A stretch of 28,650 nucleotides of DNA from Proteiniphilum sp. UBA4084 (GCA_002383605.1 DFYK01000098.1:5213-33862); one strand, 5' to 3'. Counted from the first letter of the stretch, positions 1 to 9,251 are shown. The notes: a model not told the origin generated them from the sequence alone. Translations and numbers: made by a program.

Positions 1-1453
1 GACGAGCCACAACCCGCAGGCTACCGATCTTTATAATCTTTGCGACGAAATGGGGATCCTGGTGCTCAATGAAATGTATGATGAGTGGGTATTTCCCAAA
101 CGCAAATGGCTGGAAGGATGGAATGTGGGTACTCCCGGGTTCCAGGGTTCCTTTGATATATTCAAAGAATGGTCGGAAATAGACCTGGCCGATCTGGTAC
201 GGCGCGACCGGAATCACCTCTCCGTTTTTGCATGGAGTATCGGCAATGAGGTGGATTACCCCAATGATCCCTATTCACACCCGGTACTCGGCGGGGAAAA
301 AGCGGGATTTACACAGGCCTCCTATGGTGGATACAATCCCGATGCACCCGACGCCATGGAATTGGGCGATATTGCCAAAAGACTGACGAAAGTGGTCAAG
401 GCATACGACTTGTCACGACCGGTGACCGCCGGCCTGGCTGGCGTGGCCATGTCAAACGAAACCGACTATCCGGGTGCGCTGGATATCGCCGGATACAATT
501 ATACCGAAGATAAATACGACGCAGACCATCAGAAATATCCGGAACGGGTGATTTACGGCAGTGAGAACCGGCACGACATGGCTGCATGGAAGGCTGCACG
601 CGACAAGGAATTTATCTTCGGTCAGTTCCTCTGGACAGGAATCGATTACCTTGGTGAGTCGGGACGATGGCCTACGAGAGGCTTCTATTCAGGCCTGCTC
701 GATTTCGGCGGATTCATCAAGCCCAGGGGATACTTCCGTCAATCGTTGTGGTCGGACAAGCCGATGGCCTATCTGGGAACTTATCCCACACCAGGCAGGG
801 GCAGCCGCAACCAGTCGAAAGACGTTCGTTCACAACAGGAAGAAGGAGATGTGTCCTATTACGTGGAAAGAGTGCCCTCAATGGATGCATGGTCTATTTG
901 GAACTACCAGGAAGGCCAGTCGATCCGGGTGGCCTGCTATACAAATGCAGACAAGGCAAAACTATTGCTGAACGGAGCAGAGGTAGGCGAGACAAAAGAA
1001 TACGACGACAACACCGGCATCATTTACTGGGATATACCCTACCAGACCGGGAAACTGGAAGTGGTGGGTCTGGATAAAAATAACGCTCCGGTTTCGGGTT
1101 ATACCATACAAACTTCGGAACGTCCCCATGCCCTGCAGATTGTACGGGCTGAGAAGGAGATAAATAAAGAAAACGGCCTGGCACAGATTGTAGTTCAGGT
1201 GGTAGATGAGCAGGGTGTGCCGGTCATGTTGTCCGACAATGAAATAACCTGCCGGATCTCAGGCCCTGCAAAGCTCCTCGGGCTGGAGGCAAGCAACAAC
1301 AACGACATGAGCGATTATACCGACAATGTGCATCGCGTGTATCATGGACGCATCCTGGCCTATGTGCAGGCTACCGGTGAAGCAGGTGATATAAAAGTAT
1401 CCTTCACCTCTCCCTGGCTTGAACCGACAGAAATTATCTTAAACGCCGAATAA
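1..1453 (+). CDS. Glycoside hydrolase family 2 enzyme, 3' part (5' end outside window)
   Basis: The reading frame is open from base 2, so the first in-frame ATG (50) is internal and the true start lies upstream. The first residues in the window (TSHNP, then LCDEMGILVLNEMYDEW) are the typical GH2 barrel strand. Numbering from the ATG at 50, the general acid/base is Glu67 in WSIGNE and the probable nucleophile is Glu172 in YGSEN. The GQFLWTGIDYLGE stretch closes the barrel. After about residue 275 there is a DUF4982-like beta domain (WSIWNY...VACYTNADKAKLLLNG), then an Ig/invasin-like C-terminal domain ending near 467. GH2 members with this layout are mostly exo-beta-galactosidases, but beta-glucuronidase or alpha-arabinopyranosidase activity is not excluded. 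The next gene starts 66 bp downstream on the same strand and is probably co-transcribed. The family is sure; the substrate is inferred. Confidence 0.93.
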   Translation, partial: TSHNPQATDLYNLCDEMGILVLNEMYDEWVFPKRKWLEGWNVGTPGFQGSFDIFKEWSEIDLADLVRRDRNHLSVFAWSIGNEVDYPNDPYSHPVLGGEKAGFTQASYGGYNPDAPDAMELGDIAKRLTKVVKAYDLSRPVTAGLAGVAMSNETDYPGALDIAGYNYTEDKYDADHQKYPERVIYGSENRHDMAAWKAARDKEFIFGQFLWTGIDYLGESGRWPTRGFYSGLLDFGGFIKPRGYFRQSLWSDKPMAYLGTYPTPGRGSRNQSKDVRSQQEEGDVSYYVERVPSMDAWSIWNYQEGQSIRVACYTNADKAKLLLNGAEVGETKEYDDNTGIIYWDIPYQTGKLEVVGLDKNNAPVSGYTIQTSERPHALQIVRAEKEINKENGLAQIVVQVVDEQGVPVMLSDNEITCRISGPAKLLGLEASNNNDMSDYTDNVHRVYHGRILAYVQATGEAGDIKVSFTSPWLEPTEIILNAE

Positions 1454-1519
1454 AAAGTCGTTACATCCATCGCATTGATGAAGACGCCGCATAACATATA
1501 CTGAAAATATTTAATTTGC

Positions 1520-3439
1520 ATGCAAAAAATTGGCAAAATCCTGATTTTACTCACGCTTGGCTTACTCTCTACCGGAATGAAAGCCGAAGGGGGTTATGCT
1601 CCCAATGTCACAGAGAAAGATTGCGTAGCCTATCTTTTTACCTATTTCCACGGTAACAGTGTAGAACAAGAACAGATTTGCTTCGCGGTCAGTCTGGATG
1701 GGTATCATTACAAAGCTTTGAACAACGACAGACCTGTGATTGATTCCAGAAAAATCAGTGAAACAGGAGGAGTCAGGGATCCACATATCCTGAGAGCCCA
1801 GGATGGAGAGACATTCTACATGGTGGTGACAGACATGACCTCCTCCAAGGGATGGGATTCGAACCGGGGGATGGTGCTATTGAAATCGAAGGATCTCGTC
1901 AACTGGACGTCGTCGGCCATCAACATCCAGCAGAAATATCCGGGACAGGAGGAACTGAAACGGGTATGGGCTCCCCAGACCATCTTTGACCCACATGCCC
2001 AAAAGTATATGATTTACTGGTCCATGCAACATGGTAACGGAACCGATATCATTTATTATGCTTATGCGAATGATGATTTCACCGACCTTGAAGGCACACC
2101 GAAGCAACTTTTCTTCCCCAAAAACGGGAAATCCTGTATCGACGGGGATATCATCTACAAGAACGGGATATTCCATATGTTCTACAAAACCGAAGGCCAT
2201 GGAAATGGTATCAGAAAAGCCATGACCGACAATCTCACGTCGGGCTGCTGGATCGAGCAACCCGACTATAAACAACAAACCCGCCATGCCGTGGAAGGAT
2301 CTTCAGTTTTTAAACTGACCAACCAGGAAAAGTATATCCTGCTGTATGATGTCTATGGGAGAGGCGAGTATCAGTTCTGCGAAAGTGTGGATCTCGATCA
2401 GTTCAGGGTCATTGATCACGAGATCAGCATGGATTTCAAGCCACGTCACGGAACGGTGATCCCTGTCACGCAAAAAGAGCTGGAAGCCCTCACCGGCAAA
2501 TGGGGCATACCCGAAGGATTCGTAATGCCCACGGCACACAATCCTGTGTTCACAGGATACTATGCCGACCCGAAAGTGCTTTATGCTGAGAAAACGGGTA
2601 CATATTACATCTACCCTACCAGTGACGGTTTCCCGGGATGGGGAGGATACTACTTTAAAACCTTCTCTTCCGATAACCTCAAAGAATGGAAGGATGAAGG
2701 GGTGATCCTGGATCTGAAGAATGTTTCCTGGGCCGACGGCAATGCCTGGGCCCCCACCATCATTGAGAAGAAGGAAGGAAAGAACAAATACAGGTACTAC
2801 TACTATTTCAGTGGTGGCAGGGAGGGTGAGCCCAAGAAGATAGGCGTAGCCGTGGCAGACCATCCCACCGGTCCCTTTGTTGATTCGGGAAAACCGCTGA
2901 TCGACTACAAACCCGAAGGAGTGACGGGCGGGCAGGAGATTGACCCCGATATCTTCTTCGATCCGGTGAGCAAAAAACATTACATCTACTGGGGAAACGG
3001 ATACATGGCAGGAGCCGAACTGCACAAAGACTTGGTTTCCATCCGGAGGAACACGGTAAAAGTGATGACACCCGACCGCACCTTCCGCGAGGCCATCAAC
3101 GTGTTTTACCGGAACGGACGCTATTACTTCCTCTGGTCGGAGGACGATACCGGAAGCCGGAACTACAAGGTGCGTTATGCCACCGCAAAATCGCCCCTCG
3201 GCCCCCTGGATATTCCCACCAACAACATTGTCATCATGAAAGACGAAGCAAGGGAAATATATGGAACCGGACACAATTCGGTGCTGCAGATTCCCGGCAA
3301 GGATGAATGGTATATCATTTACCACCGCATCAACAAGCATGCGTTGAACGACGGTCCGGGTTATCACCGCGAGGTGTGCATCGACAAGATGGAGTTTAAC
3401 GAAGATGGCAGTATTCAACAGGTAACGCCATCTCTATGA
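1520..3439 (+). CDS. Secreted protein with two GH43 domains (arabinosidase/xylosidase type)
   Basis: 639 aa with a signal peptide (LILLTLGLLSTGMKA) and no lipobox cysteine, so probably periplasmic. Two five-bladed GH43 propellers follow. In the first (about 30-320) the candidate catalytic residues are Asp87 (GGVRDPHIL), Asp208 or Asp210 (CIDGDII) and Glu259 (AVEGSS). In the second (about 335-639) they are Asp350 (YYADPKV), Asp475 or Asp477 (EIDPDIF) and Glu524 (FREAINVFY). His585 in GTGHNSV is the family's central metal-site histidine. Both halves therefore look capable of catalysis. GH43 enzymes invert glycosidic bonds and mostly release L-arabinofuranose, D-xylose or galactose, and the subfamily cannot be read by eye. 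It follows the GH2 gene and ends 30 bp from the stop of the convergent HTCS-1 gene, with no obvious terminator between them. Confidence 0.88.
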   Translation: MQKIGKILILLTLGLLSTGMKAEGGYAPNVTEKDCVAYLFTYFHGNSVEQEQICFAVSLDGYHYKALNNDRPVIDSRKISETGGVRDPHILRAQDGETFYMVVTDMTSSKGWDSNRGMVLLKSKDLVNWTSSAINIQQKYPGQEELKRVWAPQTIFDPHAQKYMIYWSMQHGNGTDIIYYAYANDDFTDLEGTPKQLFFPKNGKSCIDGDIIYKNGIFHMFYKTEGHGNGIRKAMTDNLTSGCWIEQPDYKQQTRHAVEGSSVFKLTNQEKYILLYDVYGRGEYQFCESVDLDQFRVIDHEISMDFKPRHGTVIPVTQKELEALTGKWGIPEGFVMPTAHNPVFTGYYADPKVLYAEKTGTYYIYPTSDGFPGWGGYYFKTFSSDNLKEWKDEGVILDLKNVSWADGNAWAPTIIEKKEGKNKYRYYYYFSGGREGEPKKIGVAVADHPTGPFVDSGKPLIDYKPEGVTGGQEIDPDIFFDPVSKKHYIYWGNGYMAGAELHKDLVSIRRNTVKVMTPDRTFREAINVFYRNGRYYFLWSEDDTGSRNYKVRYATAKSPLGPLDIPTNNIVIMKDEAREIYGTGHNSVLQIPGKDEWYIIYHRINKHALNDGPGYHREVCIDKMEFNEDGSIQQVTPSL

Positions 3440-3469
3440 GTCGATTACCATTTCCGGACGAGTCACTGA

Positions 3470-6400
3470 TTAATCATAATCTTTGACCTTCTTCAGATAA
3501 TCGGATGGCGCCATACCAAACTCCTCCTTGAAACATTGTCTGAAATAAACAGGACTGTTCATCCCTACCTGATAGCCGACTTCCGAGACGGTAAATTTCC
3601 CCGTCAGCAACAGTTGCTCAGCCCTGCTCATTTTAATTTTTCGGATAAATTCATTCGTGGATATCCCGGTCAATGCCTTTATTTTACGATAAAGTGTGGA
3701 ATTGCTCATCGAAAGAGCATCTGAAAGAAATCCCACGTCAATTTTTTCCTGTTCCACATGATCTTCTATAAGCCGGGTGACGTTGGCAATAAATTCGCTG
3801 TCAAGCTGATTAAGGGATTTGTGTAACAAAACACTTTTACCATCCAGTTTCAGATTTAATTTGAACTGCTCAGCAAGCTTTTTCCTGTTTTCCAATAAAT
3901 TATCGATACGACTCCGCAACAGGGAGGCACTAAACGGTTTGGTAAGATATGAATCTGCTCCAGAAACATATCCTTCCTCTTTATCCTGCAAAGTGGTCTT
4001 GGCAGTCAGCAAAATCAACGGGATATGGCTCGTACGTACATCCTCTTTTATTCTCTTACAAAACTCGATCCCATCCATTCCGGGCATCATGATGTCACTG
4101 ATGATGATATCCGGGGTATTACTGAAAGCAGCGGTACATCCTTCTTCTCCTTCACCGGCTGTAATCACCTCAAAAGTATCTGAGAGCGATTCGGCAATAT
4201 AATCCCGAATCTCCTTATTGTCTTCCACCACCAGCAATATCTGTTTTTCGCTGTCTCTTCTTTCTTTGTCGGGATCAAACTCTTCAACATTCCCTGTTCC
4301 ACCCTTTCCCGTCGTCTCACTGTCAGCATGCAGTGCATCGGGGTAACTGTTTTGGGTGAGGATCGTAAAACGGAAACTGCTCCCCTTGTTGATTTCACTG
4401 ACTACGCTGATCGTTCCTTCATGTATCTCAGCCAGTTTCTTGATGAGTGCCAGTCCGATACCCGTGCCGGAAGCTTGTTTATTGTTACGAACCTGGTAAT
4501 AACGTTCGAAAACAAGGTCAAGCTCCTCCTCAGGAATACCATACCCTGTATCTTCGACTTTTATCTCCGTATATGAACGATCATTTCTATGAAAGGTGTA
4601 GAGGGAGAGCGTAATTTTTCCGCTATCGGTATTCTTCACAGCGTTGGACATGAGATTGTCCAGAATGGTATGGACCACCTCCCTGTCAAAATAGAGTGTC
4701 ATCTCTTCTTTCTCCAATTCAGTAATTATCTCCACGCCGGGTTTCATGTTGAGTTCTCTATATTTAAGACCCACTTCACTCACAAGCTCTGCCATGTTCT
4801 CTTTACTCACACATAGTTTCTTATTCTGCGTTTCCGTTTTTCTAAACTCCAGCAATTGATTAATCAAGTCCAGCAGGCGCAAAGCACTTTGTCTGACCAA
4901 TGCTATCTTTTGATGCTGTTTTGGTGGAAGTTGTGGGTCATTCTTCAAATCATCCAAGGGACCGATAATCAGCGTCAGCGGTGTGCGCAACTCATGCGTG
5001 ATATTTGTATAGAATCTGAGTCGCTCATCGTTCAACTCCTGCTCGTGTGCATGTTTTTTCTTTTCCATTTCATAGGAACCCTGAATATCCACTCTTTTTT
5101 TATAGAAATACAAGATGGAAGCAAGAATTGAAGCGATGATGATACCATAGATGGTTTTTGCCCACCAGGAGAGCCAGAAAGGGGGTTCTATCCTGATAGA
5201 CAGGGTGTATACATCATCCGGCAAAAGTTGATTTTTCATTCTTGAACTCACCTCAAACTGGTAATACCCGGGAGGGATATTGCGAAAAGTAACGTTGTTC
5301 TCCGCAATCTCGTGCCATGTGTCTTCTACTCCTTTCAGCCGGTAAACATAATCAATCCGGTCTATGAGTGAATAATCCTGCACGCTGAATGAGATGCTAA
5401 AACTGTTCTGTTTATGATTTAGCCTGATCTTTCTGTTCTCTCCTTCAAAATAATTCAGTATCTGCTCCTCACCGAGTGAGGTGCCCGGTTCATAGATTCT
5501 TATTTCTGTAACAATTGCCGGGGGTATATCCTGCTCCTGAAGCACAGCAAAAGGTTTGAAAAAATAGACTCCGTTCACGGAGCCAAAATAGATCACTTCA
5601 TTCTCATTGTCCCTTACAACAGTATTTAAAAAGCTGCTCATGGGAATTTTATCCAGGTGACCATAATGTTGAAACTTACCGCTCTCCGAGACATAGCAGC
5701 TAACTCCCATATTGGTGCTAAACCATATATTGTGATCCTTATCTTCCGTAATCGCACGAATATATGAATTGACAAGTCCATCTTCTCTTCCAAAGAGGTG
5801 ATACCCGAAAGAATCTCCCTCTGTAAAACAGGCCAATCCTTCTCCCGTAGCTACCCAAACGCGATCATGAGAATCAACGAAGATATAATTAATCGAATTG
5901 GAGCTGAACCCATTTTGCTCATGGAAATATTGAAGTGGTTTCATTTCGGGAGTAAAAACAGCCAGACCTCTTCCAAAGGTACCAATCCACATGCGCCCTT
6001 TTTGGTCCTGACCGATACAACGGACGAGATCTTCCGGCAATCCGTTTTCTACGCTGGTATAATGAGCCTTTTGCTTTTGTTCTTTCGCATCAAAAAGGAA
6101 TATTCCGGTACTGGTGCCTATCCAGATATCCTTGTTGTTGTCTTCAAAAAAGCAACGAATATCCTGATCATTCTTTCCATCGAGTGGAAGAGATCTGAAT
6201 CTCTTGGATTGATGATCATAATACTTGATACCTCCCATAAAGGAACCGATCCAGATATTATGAAACGAGTCTTTAAACAGTGCCTGTATGCTATTATGGG
6301 AGAGCTCTCCCGACTCTTTTGAAAAAAGATGAATCCGCTTACCCTTTTCAAAAACATTGATGCCTCCGCCATCGGTCCCGATCCATAATTTATTTTCTCC

Positions 6401-7531
6401 ATCAAGCGTCAGACTAAGCGCCATTCTGTTGTTCATCGCGTATGTATCTTCAGCAACCGGCGAAAAGCTGTACTTATTAAACAAAGGGGACTCATGACCA
6501 ATAAAGTTGATCCCCCCTCCATAAGTCCCCAGCCAGATATTACTGAAAGAGTCCTGAAATACACAACGCACGGTCGGATTTGAAAGACTGTTCCTGTTAT
6601 ACCCTACCGTATAGTGTTGCATGTTCAATTGAGTGGGTGATGTAAAAAAGTGTTGCCGTAAATCCAGAACATATACACCATTCAGTTCTGTGGCGATCCA
6701 CAGTTTATTATCTTCCGTTTGTCGTATATCAAAAATTGCGGAATTCAAAGGACTGTCAGCCGATACATCCGGTTTGATAAATATTTCTCTTTCGGCGTTG
6801 AAAAGCACCAGTCCTTTATCTGTGCCAACCCAGATATTCTGATGCCTGTCCTTATAAACCCGCCGCACTTCATTACCGGGAATGGATGCCGCATCTGCCG
6901 GATTGTGCCGATAATTTCTCACCAGGTTACTCCCTAAAGTGAGCACGCTCAAACCGTCTGACACATGTCCCATAAATAGATGTCCATCCTGATCATCCAT
7001 TACAGTCCAGACATTATCTGACGGCAACCCCGATAAGGTGGCGGTATTATAATGAGAAAAGGATTTGCTTTTTTTATCAAAATACTCTACACCCCGATGA
7101 TATGTACTTAGCCACAGGTTACCGTCCCACGAGTGAGCAATCGCTGTCACATCATTCGTGATCAAACTGTTCTCATCTTTATTCACATGCTGAAATACTT
7201 CAAGAGAATCCTTCACATAATTATACGTATTCAGCCCGTCTCGCTGCGTAGCGATCCATATGACAGGATCGTTCTCATCTGCAAGCACATAATTCAGTTC
7301 ATTCCCACTTATATCGTGCGTATGTTTGAAAAAACTGGTAAAACGGATGCCATCAAACTTGTTCAGCCCCTCTTCAGTCGCAAACCAAAGGAAACCATCC
7401 TTATCCTGCGTAATGCTCATTACATGGTTATTTGATAATCCCTGCTCTACACCCAAATATGTAATTAAAGATGGCTGGGCTGATAATCCAGGAAACAATA
7501 AGAAAAAAAATGCTAGCGAAAAAAGTCTCAT
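3470..7531 (-). CDS. Hybrid two-component system sensor/regulator HTCS-1 (AraC-type output)
   Basis: 1353 aa. A signal peptide (about 1-18) precedes two periplasmic Reg_prop beta-propellers (about 28-660) with repeated [NDK]-IW-[IVL]-GT motifs near 232, 331, 381, 425 and 468. A Y_Y_Y domain (about 700-780) and one membrane span (about 791-810) follow. In the cytoplasm come HisKA with phospho-acceptor His846 (THELRTP), HATPase_c with DNLMSNAVKNT (958-968), DTGYGIP (994-1000) and GTGIGL (1022-1027), a receiver with Asp1146 (IISDIMMPGMDG) and Lys1198, and a C-terminal HTH_18 AraC domain (about 1255-1350). HTCS proteins bind an oligosaccharide in the periplasm and activate PUL transcription. All key residues are present. 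The gene is divergent from PUL-1, so PUL-1 is the likely target (inference). ATG at 7531 is supported by the signal peptide directly after it. Confidence 0.97.
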   Translation of the reverse strand: MRLFSLAFFFLLFPGLSAQPSLITYLGVEQGLSNNHVMSITQDKDGFLWFATEEGLNKFDGIRFTSFFKHTHDISGNELNYVLADENDPVIWIATQRDGLNTYNYVKDSLEVFQHVNKDENSLITNDVTAIAHSWDGNLWLSTYHRGVEYFDKKSKSFSHYNTATLSGLPSDNVWTVMDDQDGHLFMGHVSDGLSVLTLGSNLVRNYRHNPADAASIPGNEVRRVYKDRHQNIWVGTDKGLVLFNAEREIFIKPDVSADSPLNSAIFDIRQTEDNKLWIATELNGVYVLDLRQHFFTSPTQLNMQHYTVGYNRNSLSNPTVRCVFQDSFSNIWLGTYGGGINFIGHESPLFNKYSFSPVAEDTYAMNNRMALSLTLDGENKLWIGTDGGGINVFEKGKRIHLFSKESGELSHNSIQALFKDSFHNIWIGSFMGGIKYYDHQSKRFRSLPLDGKNDQDIRCFFEDNNKDIWIGTSTGIFLFDAKEQKQKAHYTSVENGLPEDLVRCIGQDQKGRMWIGTFGRGLAVFTPEMKPLQYFHEQNGFSSNSINYIFVDSHDRVWVATGEGLACFTEGDSFGYHLFGREDGLVNSYIRAITEDKDHNIWFSTNMGVSCYVSESGKFQHYGHLDKIPMSSFLNTVVRDNENEVIYFGSVNGVYFFKPFAVLQEQDIPPAIVTEIRIYEPGTSLGEEQILNYFEGENRKIRLNHKQNSFSISFSVQDYSLIDRIDYVYRLKGVEDTWHEIAENNVTFRNIPPGYYQFEVSSRMKNQLLPDDVYTLSIRIEPPFWLSWWAKTIYGIIIASILASILYFYKKRVDIQGSYEMEKKKHAHEQELNDERLRFYTNITHELRTPLTLIIGPLDDLKNDPQLPPKQHQKIALVRQSALRLLDLINQLLEFRKTETQNKKLCVSKENMAELVSEVGLKYRELNMKPGVEIITELEKEEMTLYFDREVVHTILDNLMSNAVKNTDSGKITLSLYTFHRNDRSYTEIKVEDTGYGIPEEELDLVFERYYQVRNNKQASGTGIGLALIKKLAEIHEGTISVVSEINKGSSFRFTILTQNSYPDALHADSETTGKGGTGNVEEFDPDKERRDSEKQILLVVEDNKEIRDYIAESLSDTFEVITAGEGEEGCTAAFSNTPDIIISDIMMPGMDGIEFCKRIKEDVRTSHIPLILLTAKTTLQDKEEGYVSGADSYLTKPFSASLLRSRIDNLLENRKKLAEQFKLNLKLDGKSVLLHKSLNQLDSEFIANVTRLIEDHVEQEKIDVGFLSDALSMSNSTLYRKIKALTGISTNEFIRKIKMSRAEQLLLTGKFTVSEVGYQVGMNSPVYFRQCFKEEFGMAPSDYLKKVKDYD

Positions 7532-7553
7532 CCCTTCAGAAAATTTGTCAATT

Positions 7554-7561
7554 CAAATATA
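7554..7561 (-). promoter_or_regulatory. Candidate -7 element for HTCS-1
   Basis: Read on the minus strand the sequence is TATATTTG, an exact match to the Bacteroides -7 consensus TAnnTTTG, about 23 bp upstream of the HTCS-1 ATG. No TTG-type -33 element was found at the usual distance, so the call rests on one box. It would give a very short leader. Confidence 0.4.
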
Positions 7562-7649
7562 CGATAAAAGACACGAATTGTAAGAATTAATTTCCCATTG
7601 CACGATTTAACACCCGTTAATGAATGATTCCCTATCCCCTCAAAACTGG

Positions 7650-7676
7650 TTGTGGAGAAGATAAATTGTAATTTTG
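7650..7676 (+). promoter_or_regulatory. Candidate PUL-1 promoter (TTG - 16 bp - TAATTTTG)
   Basis: TAATTTTG at 7669-7676 matches the Bacteroides -7 consensus TAnnTTTG exactly. A TTG at 7650-7652 lies 16 bp upstream. This is slightly tighter than the usual -33/-7 spacing, as expected of a promoter that needs an activator. The predicted start is near 7683, well upstream of the lipoprotein gene at 7852. Confirmation needs a mapped 5' end. Confidence 0.45.
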
Positions 7677-7733
7677 TATCACTGTGAAAGAGATAAATAA
7701 CGCACACGTGAAAGCTATCTCGCGCGAAGAATG

Positions 7734-7756
7734 ATTATGAAATAATAATTCATAAT
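7734..7756 (+). repeat. AT-rich inverted repeat in the PUL-1 leader
   Basis: Perfect 8-bp arms ATTATGAA (7734-7741) and TTCATAAT (7749-7756) enclose a 7-nt loop. The repeat lies about 50 nt after the predicted PUL-1 start site and about 95 bp before the first ATG. It could be a weak leader stem-loop or a protein-binding palindrome. With only A/T-rich pairs, chance cannot be excluded. Confidence 0.4.
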
Positions 7757-7851
7757 ATAGAAAAATGAATATACTGAAGTACTTTAAAACATACTTGGTT
7801 AATTAAATCGAATCATTAAAATTACTAAACTACATCATTATCAATCTAAAA

Positions 7852-9231
7852 ATGCATGAAGAAATGAGAAAAAAAATGTATTACATGCTTGGAGCTCTAA
7901 TCATAGGATCCATCCTGATGGTTTCCTGTAAAGAAGAGACCTATGAATTTTCGGATAAGTCCAATGAGGGGATACCATTCGATCCAGCTCAGCCGGTGAA
8001 AATAACAAATTTTCTACCCGATTCAGGACGTTATTCTGAAAAGATTGTTATCACCGGTTCCAATTTCGGTAACGAGAAAAATCAGGTGAGAGTTTATTTC
8101 GGTGATGGACTCACAGAAAAAGAAGGAGCTGTTGTGAGCGTGAATGGAAATTCCATTTACTGCATTGCGCCCAGATTATCGGGTGGAAACAATGAAATAA
8201 AAGTGACAGTGGGAGAAAATGCTGAAGCAATTGCCCCAAAGACGTTTCATTATACCGCTTCCGCACAGGTTTCCTGGGTGGCAGGAATGGGAACTTTAGA
8301 AGGGACAGGGGCATTTTACAGAGACGGGACCCTTGCAGAAGCCCATTTCCATAAATTTATGGGTTTAGTTGCTCTGGGAAATGATCAGATTATGACTTTC
8401 GGTTCCTGGGAGGCTGCAGCCAATAAGGTACGCTTCGTATCAGTTCCCGACAACCGGGTTATCACAATCCAGGATGGGGTTTATCTTGGCAAACCGACCA
8501 TCAACGAAGACAAGACCATTGTTTATGCTACGACCTTAAATCCAACTCATACTGTCTATGAATATAGAAGAGACAATGGATGGATGCCCTACAGAATCGG
8601 AGAGATCCCAAAACGCGGCTCAGGATATGATCATATTCAGAGTATGGTGATGATGGACAAAGCTCATGACCCCAATCAGGAGTGGCTTTATTTTTGCCAC
8701 AAAAATGGTTTTCTGTTGCGTTTCAACGTAAATACACAAGTGACGCAGGAATTGGGCGCGAGTTTATTTGATCCGGCAGACTGGGTAGGTTACATCGTTT
8801 ATGATAAGTTTAACGACTGCTTCTATGTCTCACACCACGCAAGATATTCTATTTATAAAATAAGTAAGACGGGTAGCGACTGGACAGACGGCGTTAAATC
8901 TGAAATATATGCAGGATCCCCCAGCCAGAGCGCAGTGATAGATGGGAATCTTATGGATGCGCGATTCAGGGATCCACGGGGCATGTGTATTGATGAAGAT
9001 GGTAATCTTTATATCGCAGAGCAAAACAGCTGTGTGATTCGTAAAATATCTGCGGCAGAGGGATATGTGTCAACTGTTGCTGGCACCCTGAATGTAAACA
9101 AACCCCAAACCAATGGTGATCCGGCAGAAGCCATATTTCTAAATCCACGTGATATCACTTACGACGGAAACGGAAATTTCTTCATTGGGGAATGGTGGGA
9201 AGCCACCATAAGGAGGTATGCAGTAGAATAA
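7852..9231 (+). CDS. Surface lipoprotein with IPT/TIG and NHL-propeller domains
   Basis: 459 aa from ATG 7852. ATG 7864 (MRKKMYYML) is equally plausible and gives a more standard signal peptide. The lipobox is LMVSC (Cys26, or Cys22 from the second start), followed by KEE, resembling the Bacteroidota surface-export signal. An IPT/TIG Ig-like domain spans about 48-136 (ITNFLPDSGRYSEKIVITGS). The remainder reads as an NHL-type beta-propeller, clearest in DARFRDPRGMCIDEDGNLYIAE (369-390 region) and LNPRDITYDGNGNFFIGEW (430-448). No enzyme motif was recognised. As first gene of PUL-1, 20 bp before SusC, it probably serves as an accessory glycan-binding protein next to the SusCD complex. That role is inferred from position and lipidation. 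The domains are seen. Confidence 0.85.
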   Translation: MHEEMRKKMYYMLGALIIGSILMVSCKEETYEFSDKSNEGIPFDPAQPVKITNFLPDSGRYSEKIVITGSNFGNEKNQVRVYFGDGLTEKEGAVVSVNGNSIYCIAPRLSGGNNEIKVTVGENAEAIAPKTFHYTASAQVSWVAGMGTLEGTGAFYRDGTLAEAHFHKFMGLVALGNDQIMTFGSWEAAANKVRFVSVPDNRVITIQDGVYLGKPTINEDKTIVYATTLNPTHTVYEYRRDNGWMPYRIGEIPKRGSGYDHIQSMVMMDKAHDPNQEWLYFCHKNGFLLRFNVNTQVTQELGASLFDPADWVGYIVYDKFNDCFYVSHHARYSIYKISKTGSDWTDGVKSEIYAGSPSQSAVIDGNLMDARFRDPRGMCIDEDGNLYIAEQNSCVIRKISAAEGYVSTVAGTLNVNKPQTNGDPAEAIFLNPRDITYDGNGNFFIGEWWEATIRRYAVE

Positions 9232-9251
9232 AAATCTTAGATACAAGAAAC

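Larger units (their letters stand above)
7532..7851. promoter_or_regulatory. Divergent intergenic region between HTCS-1 and PUL-1
   Basis: This is a 320-bp AT-rich gap with no convincing coding frame. It holds a -7-type element for HTCS-1 (7554-7561, minus), a candidate promoter for PUL-1 (7650-7676, plus), a short GC palindrome TCGCGCGA (7720-7727) and an AT-rich inverted repeat (7734-7756). If the PUL-1 promoter is right, transcription starts near 7683 and leaves a leader of about 170 nt. Sites for the HTCS-1 AraC domain would be expected upstream of 7650, but no clear direct repeat was found there. Confidence 0.6.

Noticed and set aside
2303..3418. Long open frame (371 codons) on the minus strand opposite the double-GH43 gene
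   Set aside because: It lies fully antisense to a gene with clear GH43 motifs, has no signal peptide or recognisable domain, and is a typical by-product of a GC-richer coding strand.
3440..3469. Possible bidirectional terminator between the GH43 gene and HTCS-1
   Set aside because: No inverted repeat followed by a T-run was found in this short gap.
7609..7641. Possible direct repeats (CACCC / TCCCC) upstream of the PUL-1 promoter as HTCS-1 sites
   Set aside because: Alignment at 21-24 bp offsets gives only three or four matching bases, no better than chance in this C-containing stretch.
9192..9251. Upstream in-frame start for the PUL-1 SusC gene
   Set aside because: It would overlap the preceding gene by 40 bp and bury the signal peptide. 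ATG 9252 gives a normal signal peptide and a 20-bp gap.
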